64,000 nt of DNA, taken from positions 1,054,001 through 1,118,000 of the forward strand of contig NZ_CP086253.1 of assembly GCF_003382565.3 (NCBI RefSeq), written 5' to 3'. The first letter of the stretch is position 1, and every line of letters begins with the position of its first letter. Below are positions 53,435 through 61,548 of this stretch, in pieces. Source of the stretch: Pectobacterium aquaticum. GTDB taxonomy: Bacteria; Pseudomonadota; Gammaproteobacteria; Enterobacterales; Enterobacteriaceae. Under the pieces are notes generated by a model. It did not search any database. It was not told the DNA's origin and saw only the letters and a list, made by a program, of their open reading frames with translations. Both the position numbers and the translations under genes were made by a program.

Positions 53435-53879
53435 GACGATATTCCTGATGCGCAACCAAATGAAGAAACGAACGAGGCTGAAATTGAAAAAGAGTCAGTA
53501 AAAAATTCTTGCGCAGCAGGTCGAGATGGGACATTTCCCTTCCCATTATTTGATCGATAACTATTTCCCTGTCAGAACAGGTTGTTAAGTAAGTTCTTTT
53601 TTGTCACAGATGAGAAATGTGTTCTTCTTGCAGAAACACTGAACTGACAGGAATACTCATCCCAATATTGAAAAAGCGACTAATAGTATCTTCTTCACAA
53701 TTTGTTGATCTTCACCGCGAGCGATCTGTGACGAGGCATGACTTAGCTGAGCATCAATATAAATGGCTGCAAACTCTGATGAAATTAATGCTGCCAAGCA
53801 ACCCATTCAAGATCGTGTTTTGAAAGAAATGCAACTAGACAATGTGTTAGGCGGTTCTGACGTGTAATTTTCGGTGTCA
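53435..53879. other. Decayed stretch between vgrG relic and hcp
   Basis: After the relic comes an open stretch of about 44 codons (from 53432, DDIPDAQPNEETNEAEIEKE and so on to a stop at 53563) that may be the tail of a lost VgrG-linked protein. Another 34-codon frame (53763-53867, MAANSDEINAAKQPIQDRVL) ends before a terminator. Neither is recognised. Codon use is more AT-rich than the cluster. Confidence 0.35.
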
Positions 53880-53907
53880 GGGGCGAATTATTTTTTGCCC
53901 CTTTTTT
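53880..53907 (+). terminator. Intrinsic terminator
   Basis: GGGGC (53880-53884) pairs with GCCCC (53897-53901), followed by TTTTTT. It lies after the small 34-codon frame and would isolate hcp from upstream transcription. Confidence 0.75.
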
Positions 53908-54197
53908 GGCTTTGTTGAAGAAATCGAACTTTCTTCGATAAACAGGATCAGAATGTTCTCAACCCTGACAGAGCATGGCGAACCGTGGCAAAGCAAAAGT
54001 TCAACATTACCCATTGGAAAACTTATAACGATGCGCTTCGGCAGTGGGGGAAACTGATGCTCTAAATTCGTGATGACGCGACTGCTTCATGGTACGACAA
54101 GGCTCCTCCAGAGCGGCACGGCAGGCCGTTGCGCTACACCGATACGGCGATAATCACCGCGCTGATGCTCAAAATGTTTTTCATTAAATGTGAGTAA
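53908..54197 (+). pseudogene. IS903-like (IS5 family) 5' remnant
   Basis: GGCTTTGTTGAAGAAATC (53908-53925) is almost the IS903 terminal repeat. The transposase start follows at 53985 (AKQKFNITHWKTYNDALRQW), with a TAA at 54063-54065 and then DDATASWYDKAPPERHGRPL and RYTDTAIITALMLK before the frame stops at 54195. The remaining two thirds of the element and the right end are missing. Confidence 0.8.
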
Positions 54198-54334
54198 GTA
54201 CTCGCATGCACGCAATATTTGTGTGATTTATTTATCGCCTAAAATAGAAGAAATTCTATCAATAAGTGTCGATTTAATAGATCATCCCTTGCATGAATTA
54301 ATCCCTAACTCAAACTTTCAGAATAACTGCGCAT

Positions 54335-54425
54335 TCTGCGCAACTTCTTGCTCACTTTCTGGTGTAAATCACTTTTTGCGCAATGGATGCCGTTTTTTCA
54401 CGAGGTCTGCGCAACTTCTTGCTCA
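54335..54425 (+). promoter_or_regulatory. Tandem 20-bp repeat upstream of hcp, possible VasH enhancer
   Basis: TCTGCGCAACTTCTTGCTCA occurs exactly at 54335-54354 and 54406-54425, 71 bases apart. A related TTTGCGCAA lies between them. They stand about 60-150 bases upstream of the sigma-54 promoter, the usual place of an enhancer. Binding by VasH is inferred. Confidence 0.6.
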
Positions 54426-54486
54426 AATTTTGCTTAAGGAAAATTTGAGTTAAGTAAATGTTGTTATAAAACATATGGATAAAAGT

Positions 54487-54502
54487 TGGCATGCAGATTG
54501 CT
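54487..54502 (+). promoter_or_regulatory. Sigma-54 promoter of hcp
   Basis: TGGCATGCAGATTGCT has the -24 GG and -12 GC separated by exactly 10 bases and fits TGGCAYR-N4-TTGCW at almost every position. Transcription should start near 54513, about 73 bases before hcp. Confidence 0.85.
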
Positions 54503-54585
54503 ATACAGAGCGTGAAGTTATTCATTCTGTTTAATAACTCAACTCGTTCAACAACTCATTTCGTTCAACAACAAGGAGCAAGACT

Positions 54586-55104
54586 ATGCCAACGCCATGC
54601 TATATCAGCATCGAAGGTAAAACTCAGGGCAACATTACCGCGGGTGCTTTCACTTCTGATTCTGTCGGTAACATCTATGTGCAAGGCCACGAAGATGAAA
54701 TGCTGGTACAGGAATTCAAACACATTGTCACCGTCCCAACCGACCCGCAGTCCGGTCAGCCATCCGGTCAGCGTGTACACAAACCGTTCAAATTTACCGT
54801 CGCGCTGAACAAAGCCGTACCGCTGATGTACAACGCCCTGGCGTCTGGCGAAATGCTGCCGACCGTGACCCTGAAATGGTACCGCACGTCGGTTGAAGGT
54901 AAGCAAGAGCACTTCTTCTCTACCATCCTGACCGATGCCACCATCGTTGACGTTAACTGCCAGATGCCACACTGCCAGGATCCAGCGAAGCTGGACTACA
55001 CCCAACTGATTGAAGTATCGCTGGCCTACCGCAAAATCGATTGGGAACACACCGTTGCAGGAACCTCTGGTTCCGATGACTGGCGTGCACCGGTCGAAGC
55101 GTAA
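54586..55104 (+). CDS. hcp: T6SS tube protein Hcp
   Basis: Hcp hexamers stack into the inner tube and are secreted. The 172-residue protein (MPTPCYISIEGKTQGNITAG) has the normal length and the core SDSVGNIYVQGHEDEMLVQE, then DPQSGQPSGQRVHKPFKFTV. The C-terminus SLAYRKIDWEHTVAGTSGSD is the usual variable tail. An AAGGAG site precedes the ATG. It has its own sigma-54 promoter and terminator, so it can be made in large amounts. Confidence 0.97.
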   Translation: MPTPCYISIEGKTQGNITAGAFTSDSVGNIYVQGHEDEMLVQEFKHIVTVPTDPQSGQPSGQRVHKPFKFTVALNKAVPLMYNALASGEMLPTVTLKWYRTSVEGKQEHFFSTILTDATIVDVNCQMPHCQDPAKLDYTQLIEVSLAYRKIDWEHTVAGTSGSDDWRAPVEA

Positions 55105-55117
55105 TCCTTCTGTTTCT

Positions 55118-55141
55118 AACCCGGCCACCGTGCCGGGTTTT
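55118..55141 (+). terminator. hcp terminator
   Basis: AACCCGGC (55118-55125) pairs with GCCGGGTT (55132-55139), followed by a short T run. Read-through may reach vgrG, since I see no good promoter between. Confidence 0.75.
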
Positions 55142-55299
55142 CAGCGTTTTTCTCAACGCGATGCTTTATCAACATGAACTGTGGTGTGAGCAGACTCAGA
55201 CCACCGCGCAGGTTTTTATTTTAATCAGGATAGTGACGTGCCGCTCTGGGAAAACTCGGGGCGTGCGGTAGCCATGGCGAAGGAAAAAGGAGAGGACAG

Positions 55300-57336
55300 G
55301 TGGCAAACAGTGCAGGATTACAGTTCACCGTAAAGGTCGGTGCCCTGGAAGCAGGCACTTTCGCGGTGGTGGATTTCAGGCTGGATGAAGGGCTGAATCG
55401 GCCTTTCAGCCTGTCGCTGAGTCTGGCGAGCGCGTTGCCGGATGTCGATTTTGGTGCGGTGCTGGACCAGCCGTGTGAGCTGATGATGTGGTATGAGGGC
55501 GAGCTAAAACGTCGGGTCAGCGGGATTATCAGCGGCTTCACGCAGGGCGACACCGGATTCCGGCGCACGCGCTATCAAGCGGAAGTCCGTCCGGCGCTGT
55601 GGCGGCTGGGGTTACGCACCAATGCCCGCATCTTTCAGGCGCAGAAGCCGGAGGCGATTATCGGTACGTTGCTGGAGGAAGCTGGCATTACCGACTACGC
55701 CTTTGCACTGCGCCACGACCACGCACCCCGCGAATACTGCGTGCAGTATCGGGAAAGCGATTTAGCCTTTATCACCCGCTTGGCCGCCGAGGAGGGTATG
55801 TATTTCTTCCACGAATACGAAGAAGGTAAGCACCGCGTGGTGTTTGCCGACGATGCGGGTGCATTGACCAAAGGCCCCGAGCTGTTCTTCAATCTGGCGA
55901 CACAAGGGCTGAGTGAGGGCGAATATGTTCGACGCTTCCACTATGCGGAGCGGGTGAGCACATCGGACGTCGAGCTGAAAGACTACAACTTCAAGACACC
56001 GGCTTACGGGCTGTCACACAAGAAAATGAGCGGCGAACTGTCGCACCAGCGCGAAAGCTACCAGCATTACGACTATCCGGGGCGCTATAAGCAAGACCCG
56101 AGCGGCAAGGCGTTCAGCGGTTACCGGCTGGATGCGCTGCGCTCAGGGGCGGTGACGAGCGAAGGGGAATCCAACTGTGCGGGGCTGATGCCGGGCAACA
56201 CGTTTACGCTGACGGAACACCCGAATGCGGCGCTGAACGCGGTGTGGCAGACAGTGAGCGTCACGCACGTCGGGCAACAGCCGCAGGCGCTGGAAGAGGA
56301 AAGCGGCGGCGAACCGACGACCATGAGCAACAGTTTTACTGTGGTGAAAGGCACGACGACGTGGCGTGCCGCCATGCCCTACAAACCGATGGTGGACGGC
56401 CCGCAAATCGCCACCGTCGTCGGTCCAACGGGGGAAGAGATCTACTGCGACCAGTATGGTCGGGTAAAACTGCAATTCCCGTGGGACCGCTACGGGGCGA
56501 GTAACGACCAGAGTTCCTGCTGGGTGCGCGTCAGTCAGGGCTGGGCGGGCGGCCAGTACGGAATGATTGCGATCCCGCGCATCGGGCATGAAGTGATTGT
56601 TAGCTTCCTTGAAGGCGATCCGGATCAGCCGATTGTGACTGGGCGAACCTTTCACGCGACTAATCCGACGCCGTATGTTTTACCCGCGCACAAAACGCGT
56701 ACCACGCTGCGTACCGATACCCATAAAGGCAGTGGTTTCAACGAACTGCGGTTTGAAGATGAGGCGACGCGTGAACAAATTTATTACCACGCGCAGAAAG
56801 ATATGGATGGTGTCATCAACAACATTCATCGGCAGAGCGTGGGGCGGGATCAGCACCTCAGCGTAGCACAGGATCAATTCCAGCGGGTCGATCGCCATCG
56901 CCATCGAACGATAGGGAAAGATGATTTTGAGAACATTGGTCAGGATCATCATCAAGAGATTGGGCGGAGTTTTATTCAGAAGATTGGCTCTTCCTTCAAA
57001 CGCTTTATCGGCGGGGGAGAAATTACCCGTATCGAAGGGAGCCGTCAGACCACGATGTCCGGCTCTGAAGAGACGCTGATTGGGGCGCACCAACGTGTTT
57101 TGGTCAATACGGACAGCTATCTGAAAGCCGCAGATATTGTGCTGGAAGCGGGGCAGGCGCTGACCATTAAAGCGCCTGGCGGTTTCATCAAGATTGATAG
57201 CGCGGGTGTCACCATTTCTGGGACGATTGTGAAGATCAACGATGGCGGTGCGGCGGGTGTAGGGACTGCGCCAGTATCCATTACGCCAGAAGACCCCACG
57301 AAGCCGACGCTGCCAGATGCGCCAGACAGACGTTAA
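55300..57336 (+). CDS. vgrG: T6SS spike protein VgrG
   Basis: VgrG trimers form the needle tip. The start is GTG at 55300 behind GGAGAGGA. The 678 residues have the gp27-like part (LQFTVKVGALEAGTFAVVDF, REYCVQYRESDLAFITRLAA near 148), and the gp5-type OB-fold (YCDQYGRVKLQFPWDRYG near 385, SCWVRVSQGWAGGQYG, IPRIGHEVIVSFLEGDPDQP). The beta-helix needle follows at about 530-640. The tail ends SITPEDPTKPTLPDAPDRR with no effector domain, so it carries effectors by binding a PAAR protein. Confidence 0.96.
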   Translation: MANSAGLQFTVKVGALEAGTFAVVDFRLDEGLNRPFSLSLSLASALPDVDFGAVLDQPCELMMWYEGELKRRVSGIISGFTQGDTGFRRTRYQAEVRPALWRLGLRTNARIFQAQKPEAIIGTLLEEAGITDYAFALRHDHAPREYCVQYRESDLAFITRLAAEEGMYFFHEYEEGKHRVVFADDAGALTKGPELFFNLATQGLSEGEYVRRFHYAERVSTSDVELKDYNFKTPAYGLSHKKMSGELSHQRESYQHYDYPGRYKQDPSGKAFSGYRLDALRSGAVTSEGESNCAGLMPGNTFTLTEHPNAALNAVWQTVSVTHVGQQPQALEEESGGEPTTMSNSFTVVKGTTTWRAAMPYKPMVDGPQIATVVGPTGEEIYCDQYGRVKLQFPWDRYGASNDQSSCWVRVSQGWAGGQYGMIAIPRIGHEVIVSFLEGDPDQPIVTGRTFHATNPTPYVLPAHKTRTTLRTDTHKGSGFNELRFEDEATREQIYYHAQKDMDGVINNIHRQSVGRDQHLSVAQDQFQRVDRHRHRTIGKDDFENIGQDHHQEIGRSFIQKIGSSFKRFIGGGEITRIEGSRQTTMSGSEETLIGAHQRVLVNTDSYLKAADIVLEAGQALTIKAPGGFIKIDSAGVTISGTIVKINDGGAAGVGTAPVSITPEDPTKPTLPDAPDRR

Positions 57337-57345
57337 GGAGGAACT

Positions 57346-58719
57346 ATGCCAGGTGCTGCACGTTTAGGGGACAGCTGTGCGGGTCACGGCTGTTTCCCTG
57401 CCACCCCGATTATCGAAGGCAGCGGTGATGTCATCATCAATGGCAAACCAGCGGCCCGTAAAGGCGATGGGGTTTTGCTCCATGCGTGCCCTTGCCCAAA
57501 TATGCCCCACGGCGTGCATAATCGTGCGATATCCGCGGGCTCCGGTACGGTCATCATCAATGGAAAACTGGCGGCGCGTATTGGTGATGCGATCGGCTGC
57601 GGCGGCTCGGTTGCTGCTGGCAGCGGGAATGTGATCATCGGCGACTCGCCCTATCAATCCCCGGTGAAACCGTGCGCCGAACAATCGGCAAAAAGTCGCG
57701 CCCCTCTGCTGGCATTGACGCCGATGTTATTGCCGACGTTAATGGAATGGGCGTCGGTCGCCGAGCTGCCCATTCTTGATGACCTGCTCTCCGTTGCCCA
57801 GCGTAAAGATCGTTATCTGGCGCGTGCCAAGTTGGCGACTGAGGCAGCGACTCTGCCGAGATTAGCCGATGCTGCAAAGCGGCTGGCGTTTAATAACGAC
57901 AGCATCTTACGCGCCGAGGCGGCCCAGTATGTTTATTCGGTCGATGAATTTCGACGAGGCGTGCTGGATAAACTGCCTAAGGCACCGGTTGGGCTGGATA
58001 TTCTGGATACAAGTAAGCTTCCTGGCCTGACAGACAATGATTTTATGGATAAGAAAACAGGGTTTGGTTCTGCTCTGTTCAAATCAGCAATTAATGGCGA
58101 AACGATGTTGACCTACCGGGGCACCAATAATGCGGTGACAGGCGTTAAAGACTGGTTGACTAACGCCACTCAGGGTATGGGATTTGAATCAGCGCAGTAC
58201 AAACAAGCAATGGATCTCGCGACTCAAGTCAAAGATCTGATGCCAAATCCTCCACCTGTTATTGTTGGCCATTCTCTGGGGGGCGGGTTAGCCTCCGCTG
58301 CGGTCAGTGTGACAAAACTTCCCGGTTATACGTTCAATGCCGCAGGATTACATGAGAATACTGCCTTGCGAGGTGGTGGTGCGACATTGGCAGAAACAGC
58401 GTCATTGATTAAAATACAAGCGGTCGATGGCGAGATATTAACCATGGCACAAACCTACGGTAAGGCTTTGGTTCCAGGTTTACTGTCTGGCGCGGGCGCA
58501 TTGATTGGTGGAACCGCTGGTGCAGTGCTTGGGGGAGTCATCGGTGTTGCAAAATTACTGGAAGGGGGCCTGCCGAAAGCCAGCGGTGATATGATGGCTC
58601 TTCCCGCTGTTGGCGGTTCACCGATTGCGCGTCACGGTATGGATCAGGTGATTGCGGGTATTGAAAGCCAGAAAAAGGAAGATATCGGGAAGATAACCAA
58701 TACATTCAGGGGAATATAA
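57346..58719 (+). CDS. PAAR-lipase effector
   Basis: The first 105 residues are a PAAR domain (MPGAARLGDSCAGHGCFPAT, DVIINGKPAARKGD, CPCPNMPHGV, GTVIINGKLAARIGD) that caps VgrG. After a linker comes a lipase-like alpha/beta hydrolase: TYRGTNNAVTGVKDWL near residue 255 and the nucleophile elbow VIVGHSLGGGLASAA near 304 (Ser in GHSLGG). A likely catalytic His is in SPIARHGMDQVIAG near 430. A hydrophobic stretch near 380-400 may aid membrane action. It is probably a periplasm-acting phospholipase toxin. The next gene, overlapping by one base, is its likely immunity protein. Confidence 0.9.
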   Translation: MPGAARLGDSCAGHGCFPATPIIEGSGDVIINGKPAARKGDGVLLHACPCPNMPHGVHNRAISAGSGTVIINGKLAARIGDAIGCGGSVAAGSGNVIIGDSPYQSPVKPCAEQSAKSRAPLLALTPMLLPTLMEWASVAELPILDDLLSVAQRKDRYLARAKLATEAATLPRLADAAKRLAFNNDSILRAEAAQYVYSVDEFRRGVLDKLPKAPVGLDILDTSKLPGLTDNDFMDKKTGFGSALFKSAINGETMLTYRGTNNAVTGVKDWLTNATQGMGFESAQYKQAMDLATQVKDLMPNPPPVIVGHSLGGGLASAAVSVTKLPGYTFNAAGLHENTALRGGGATLAETASLIKIQAVDGEILTMAQTYGKALVPGLLSGAGALIGGTAGAVLGGVIGVAKLLEGGLPKASGDMMALPAVGGSPIARHGMDQVIAGIESQKKEDIGKITNTFRGI

Positions 58720-59498
58720 TGCAATGGTTGGCACGTATAAAATGGGTAGGCGTCGTTATTCTGGGATTATTAACCGCTTGTCAGGCAGGAGGACACAGTA
58801 TGCGGGCGAGTGAACTTTTTGAACCGCCCGTGGTGGCGGTACTGGAAAGTATTCAAAAAGGTGACGAATCAGCAGCCCGTCATCAGCTGTCGCAGGGCGT
58901 TAACCTGAATATTCAGGGAAAAGAAGGCATCACGCCGCTGCTGTGGCTGATTTATGAAGCGAAGGATAAAAAAGCCGTCACGCTGGCGCTTAAACTGGGT
59001 GTCGATCCAAACTATAAAGACGGCTTTGGCGATAGCGCCGTCAATTCTGTTGCGGGCGCGAAAGACCCTGACTGGCTTCGCATTATTCTGGATGCGGGAG
59101 GCGACCCGAATGCGATTGGGCGTCGTGGTCAGCCTGCAATATTTAGTGCTATTAATGAGCAACGATGGGCTGATATTAAGCTACTCGTTGAGAAAGGGGC
59201 TGATCTGAATTTAGAAGATCAAAATAAAAGAAATAGTGCGCTTTATGCCGCCTATGTAAATGAATACGAAATTGTTTATTGGTTGATTGAACAGGGAGCA
59301 AGTTTCGAGACCTATTCTTCAACCGGTAGTAGCCTAGCGTGGCGTGTACACGACAGCTTATCCATTATGTCTCCTAAATCGCCTCACTACCCTTGGGCAC
59401 TAAAGGTAAAACAGCTGTTACTGGATCGCGGCGTTAAATTCCCACCGCTTCCGCCTGCGGAGGTCAGGGAGCGTTGGGAAAAAGGACTGCCGTTGTAA
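58719..59498 (+). CDS. Ankyrin-repeat lipoprotein, probable immunity protein
   Basis: The 259-residue protein has a lipoprotein signal with lipobox LLTAC (Cys21), so it faces the periplasm, where a lipase toxin would act. Ankyrin repeats follow: GITPLLWLIYEAKDKKAVTL near 72, DPNYKDGFGDSAVNSVAG near 97, GDPNAIGRRGQPAIFSAIN near 129 and GADLNLEDQNKRNSALYAAY near 163. Its ATG overlaps the stop of the lipase gene (TAATG). Gene order and location match T6SS lipase immunity proteins, some of which are ankyrin-type. Confidence 0.82.
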   Translation: MQWLARIKWVGVVILGLLTACQAGGHSMRASELFEPPVVAVLESIQKGDESAARHQLSQGVNLNIQGKEGITPLLWLIYEAKDKKAVTLALKLGVDPNYKDGFGDSAVNSVAGAKDPDWLRIILDAGGDPNAIGRRGQPAIFSAINEQRWADIKLLVEKGADLNLEDQNKRNSALYAAYVNEYEIVYWLIEQGASFETYSSTGSSLAWRVHDSLSIMSPKSPHYPWALKVKQLLLDRGVKFPPLPPAEVRERWEKGLPL

Positions 59499-59657
59499 TT
59501 TCCTTTTTATTCACGGCTTTTATTATTTTCCCTACGTCATAAAAATAAACTGCACTTCCAGACCAGATAATCAGCATGATTATTTGGTCATTGCTATAAC
59601 ACTTAATACACGCTCATCGTATTAAAAATCATCTCATTTATTTATAGGCAAATAGCG

Positions 59658-60614
59658 ATGATAACGAACAGTTATACTCTGTTTGAAATCAGCCAGGTTG
59701 ATGCGCCTTTGTACGCGATTATTTCACCGCTGAGCTATCCCGAATTACCTGAATATTGGCAGGCTTTTCAACCTGCGGCGGCGGAGATATGGCAACCGCT
59801 GTATTTTGGCAAAGGTGCCGAAAGCTGGCAGATGTGGGCGCCTATTGTGGTGAAAATAGAAGAAGGCAAACCAGGAGAAACACTGCTGCACTGGCTGACT
59901 GAGACACAGCCGGAGCGGCATGGTGGCGTGATCCTCATGCATAGCGAGCTGGCATTGCAACAGGTTATTGATTTTTGGCAGCAGCGCATTTTTTGTCTCT
60001 GGCCTGATGGCACGCGAGCGCTATTTCGTAGCTATGCACCAGACGTTTTATCGGCCTGGTGGTCCACTCTGGATCGTGCTGCACAAACGGATTTTCTCGG
60101 CCCGCTAAATAACCTGTACTTGCCCATAGCGAATAGCGAACGTGGGGAATATCAGCTATTCGCACAACAGGATGTTAATAAAGAAAACAAGAAAAATATT
60201 AATAACGAATACCAGATTAATTTAACACGTTACCAATATTATCTTCTCGCTAATGATAATCGCCTGCACCGACTGGCTAATGAACTGTTTCTTTTTGTCA
60301 GTGCACAATGTTTTTTTCCTCTGGATATTGAAATAGTAAAAGCTCGCTTTATTAGCGGCATTGCATTAGCTGAGAACTATTACCCGAAAGCCAGCGAAGC
60401 GGAATGTGAAGCCTGGTCTGCTCATCGCTGGGTGCTCGGCAGTGAATTCTATTTGCACCCGATCTTTATTCATCTAACTGAACGTTATTCGATCGCGGAC
60501 AGTATTCGGATTTTTAAATCCGAACCTGAACGTATTGATAGTGTGCAGCTTAATTACCATCGCCCTGGTTGGATGCGGGGCGAACTGCCTGACATAACGG
60601 AGGTCACGCTGTGA
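59658..60614 (+). CDS. DUF4123 effector adaptor, first copy
   Basis: The 318-residue protein resembles DUF4123 chaperone-adaptors (Tap-1/TEC) that load effectors on VgrG: LFEISQVDAPLYAIISPLSY near the N-terminus, LLHWLTETQPERHGGVI near 78 and LWPDGTRALFRSYAPDVL near 115. The last third (from about 185) is its own domain. It overlaps the second adaptor gene by 4 bases. A 159-base gap precedes it, so it may have its own promoter. Confidence 0.8.
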   Translation: MITNSYTLFEISQVDAPLYAIISPLSYPELPEYWQAFQPAAAEIWQPLYFGKGAESWQMWAPIVVKIEEGKPGETLLHWLTETQPERHGGVILMHSELALQQVIDFWQQRIFCLWPDGTRALFRSYAPDVLSAWWSTLDRAAQTDFLGPLNNLYLPIANSERGEYQLFAQQDVNKENKKNINNEYQINLTRYQYYLLANDNRLHRLANELFLFVSAQCFFPLDIEIVKARFISGIALAENYYPKASEAECEAWSAHRWVLGSEFYLHPIFIHLTERYSIADSIRIFKSEPERIDSVQLNYHRPGWMRGELPDITEVTL

Positions 60615-61528
60615 GTGTATCGCAACCTTTCCTTGAATTGACGCCGGAAGATGACGCCGTCTGGCAAACGCGTATCGCTCAGGGCGGCTGTTTTGTTATC
60701 GCCGAAGCGTCGATGAACGATGCTGTGCCGTGGCTGGCCGAACGCTGGGGGGGCAGCCTGGAACAGACGCGTTTGTACTGGGGTGAAGCAGGGCGCGTTC
60801 ATGCTTCTGTCGCACCCTACTGCATCCCGCTTCACGCCGCTAACTGGTCGCAAGTGAAAGAACACATTATCACTCAGCCGGGCTGGGGAATGGGCCTGCA
60901 ACTGGAATGGTTTATGCTGGCGTATTCACCGCTCGATCAACTGCTTGAGGTGACGAAGCATCTGCGACAGTGGAGCCTGGTGACTTCCCCTTCCGGGGAG
61001 AATGCCATCCTGCGTGTAGGTGACTGGCAGGTGATGAATCAGCTGCTATCCGCCAGTTCCGCACAGGAAGCCTGTGCACTCTATGGCCCAATAGCCAGCT
61101 TCTGCGATATTTCCCCTGACGGCGCGGTACGTGTTTTAAACCTCACCGCCCGCGAACCCCATTCTATTCCAGACATACTGCCGCGCCAACTGAGTGACGA
61201 ACAATGGCAAGCCATCATGGTGCCGTATGGGCATCAGAATCTGGCGCGCTATATGGAACATCTGCGCACTTACCATGCTGACTGGCAACATGCGTCTGAC
61301 GATGAACTACGGGCGTTTACCCATCAGCAGGCGGAACAGGCGAAGAGCAACGGCTTTAACAACGACCGCGATATCGTGCGTTGGCTGGCATTGGCGACAG
61401 AACTCTCGCCGGAATTTATTCATCAGCCCTGGGCAAAAAACATTCTGGTACAGCCTGAATACATTGGCACGCAAAGCCGTATGGATCGCCTGTATCAGGC
61501 AGCCATTGACCACCTGGACGAAGCATAA
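60611..61528 (+). CDS. DUF4123 effector adaptor, second copy
   Basis: This 305-residue protein starts in the ATGA-type overlap with the preceding gene and has the same DUF4123 layout: GGCFVIAEASMNDAVPWLAE near 26, WGMGLQLEWFMLAYSPLDQL near 96 and LRQWSLVTSPSGENAILRVG near 118. The C-terminal half includes HQQAEQAKSNGFNNDRDIVR. It is closest to the Rhs gene (21 bases after), so it probably loads the Rhs toxin. The first copy may serve the PAAR-lipase or act in the same complex. Confidence 0.78.
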   Translation: MSVSQPFLELTPEDDAVWQTRIAQGGCFVIAEASMNDAVPWLAERWGGSLEQTRLYWGEAGRVHASVAPYCIPLHAANWSQVKEHIITQPGWGMGLQLEWFMLAYSPLDQLLEVTKHLRQWSLVTSPSGENAILRVGDWQVMNQLLSASSAQEACALYGPIASFCDISPDGAVRVLNLTAREPHSIPDILPRQLSDEQWQAIMVPYGHQNLARYMEHLRTYHADWQHASDDELRAFTHQQAEQAKSNGFNNDRDIVRWLALATELSPEFIHQPWAKNILVQPEYIGTQSRMDRLYQAAIDHLDEA

Positions 61529-61548
61529 AATAAAAAGGACGTCATTTC

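Noticed and set aside
54190..54453. 87-residue frame upstream of hcp
   Set aside because: It runs through the tandem 20-bp repeats and just before the sigma-54 promoter; the region is better explained as regulatory.
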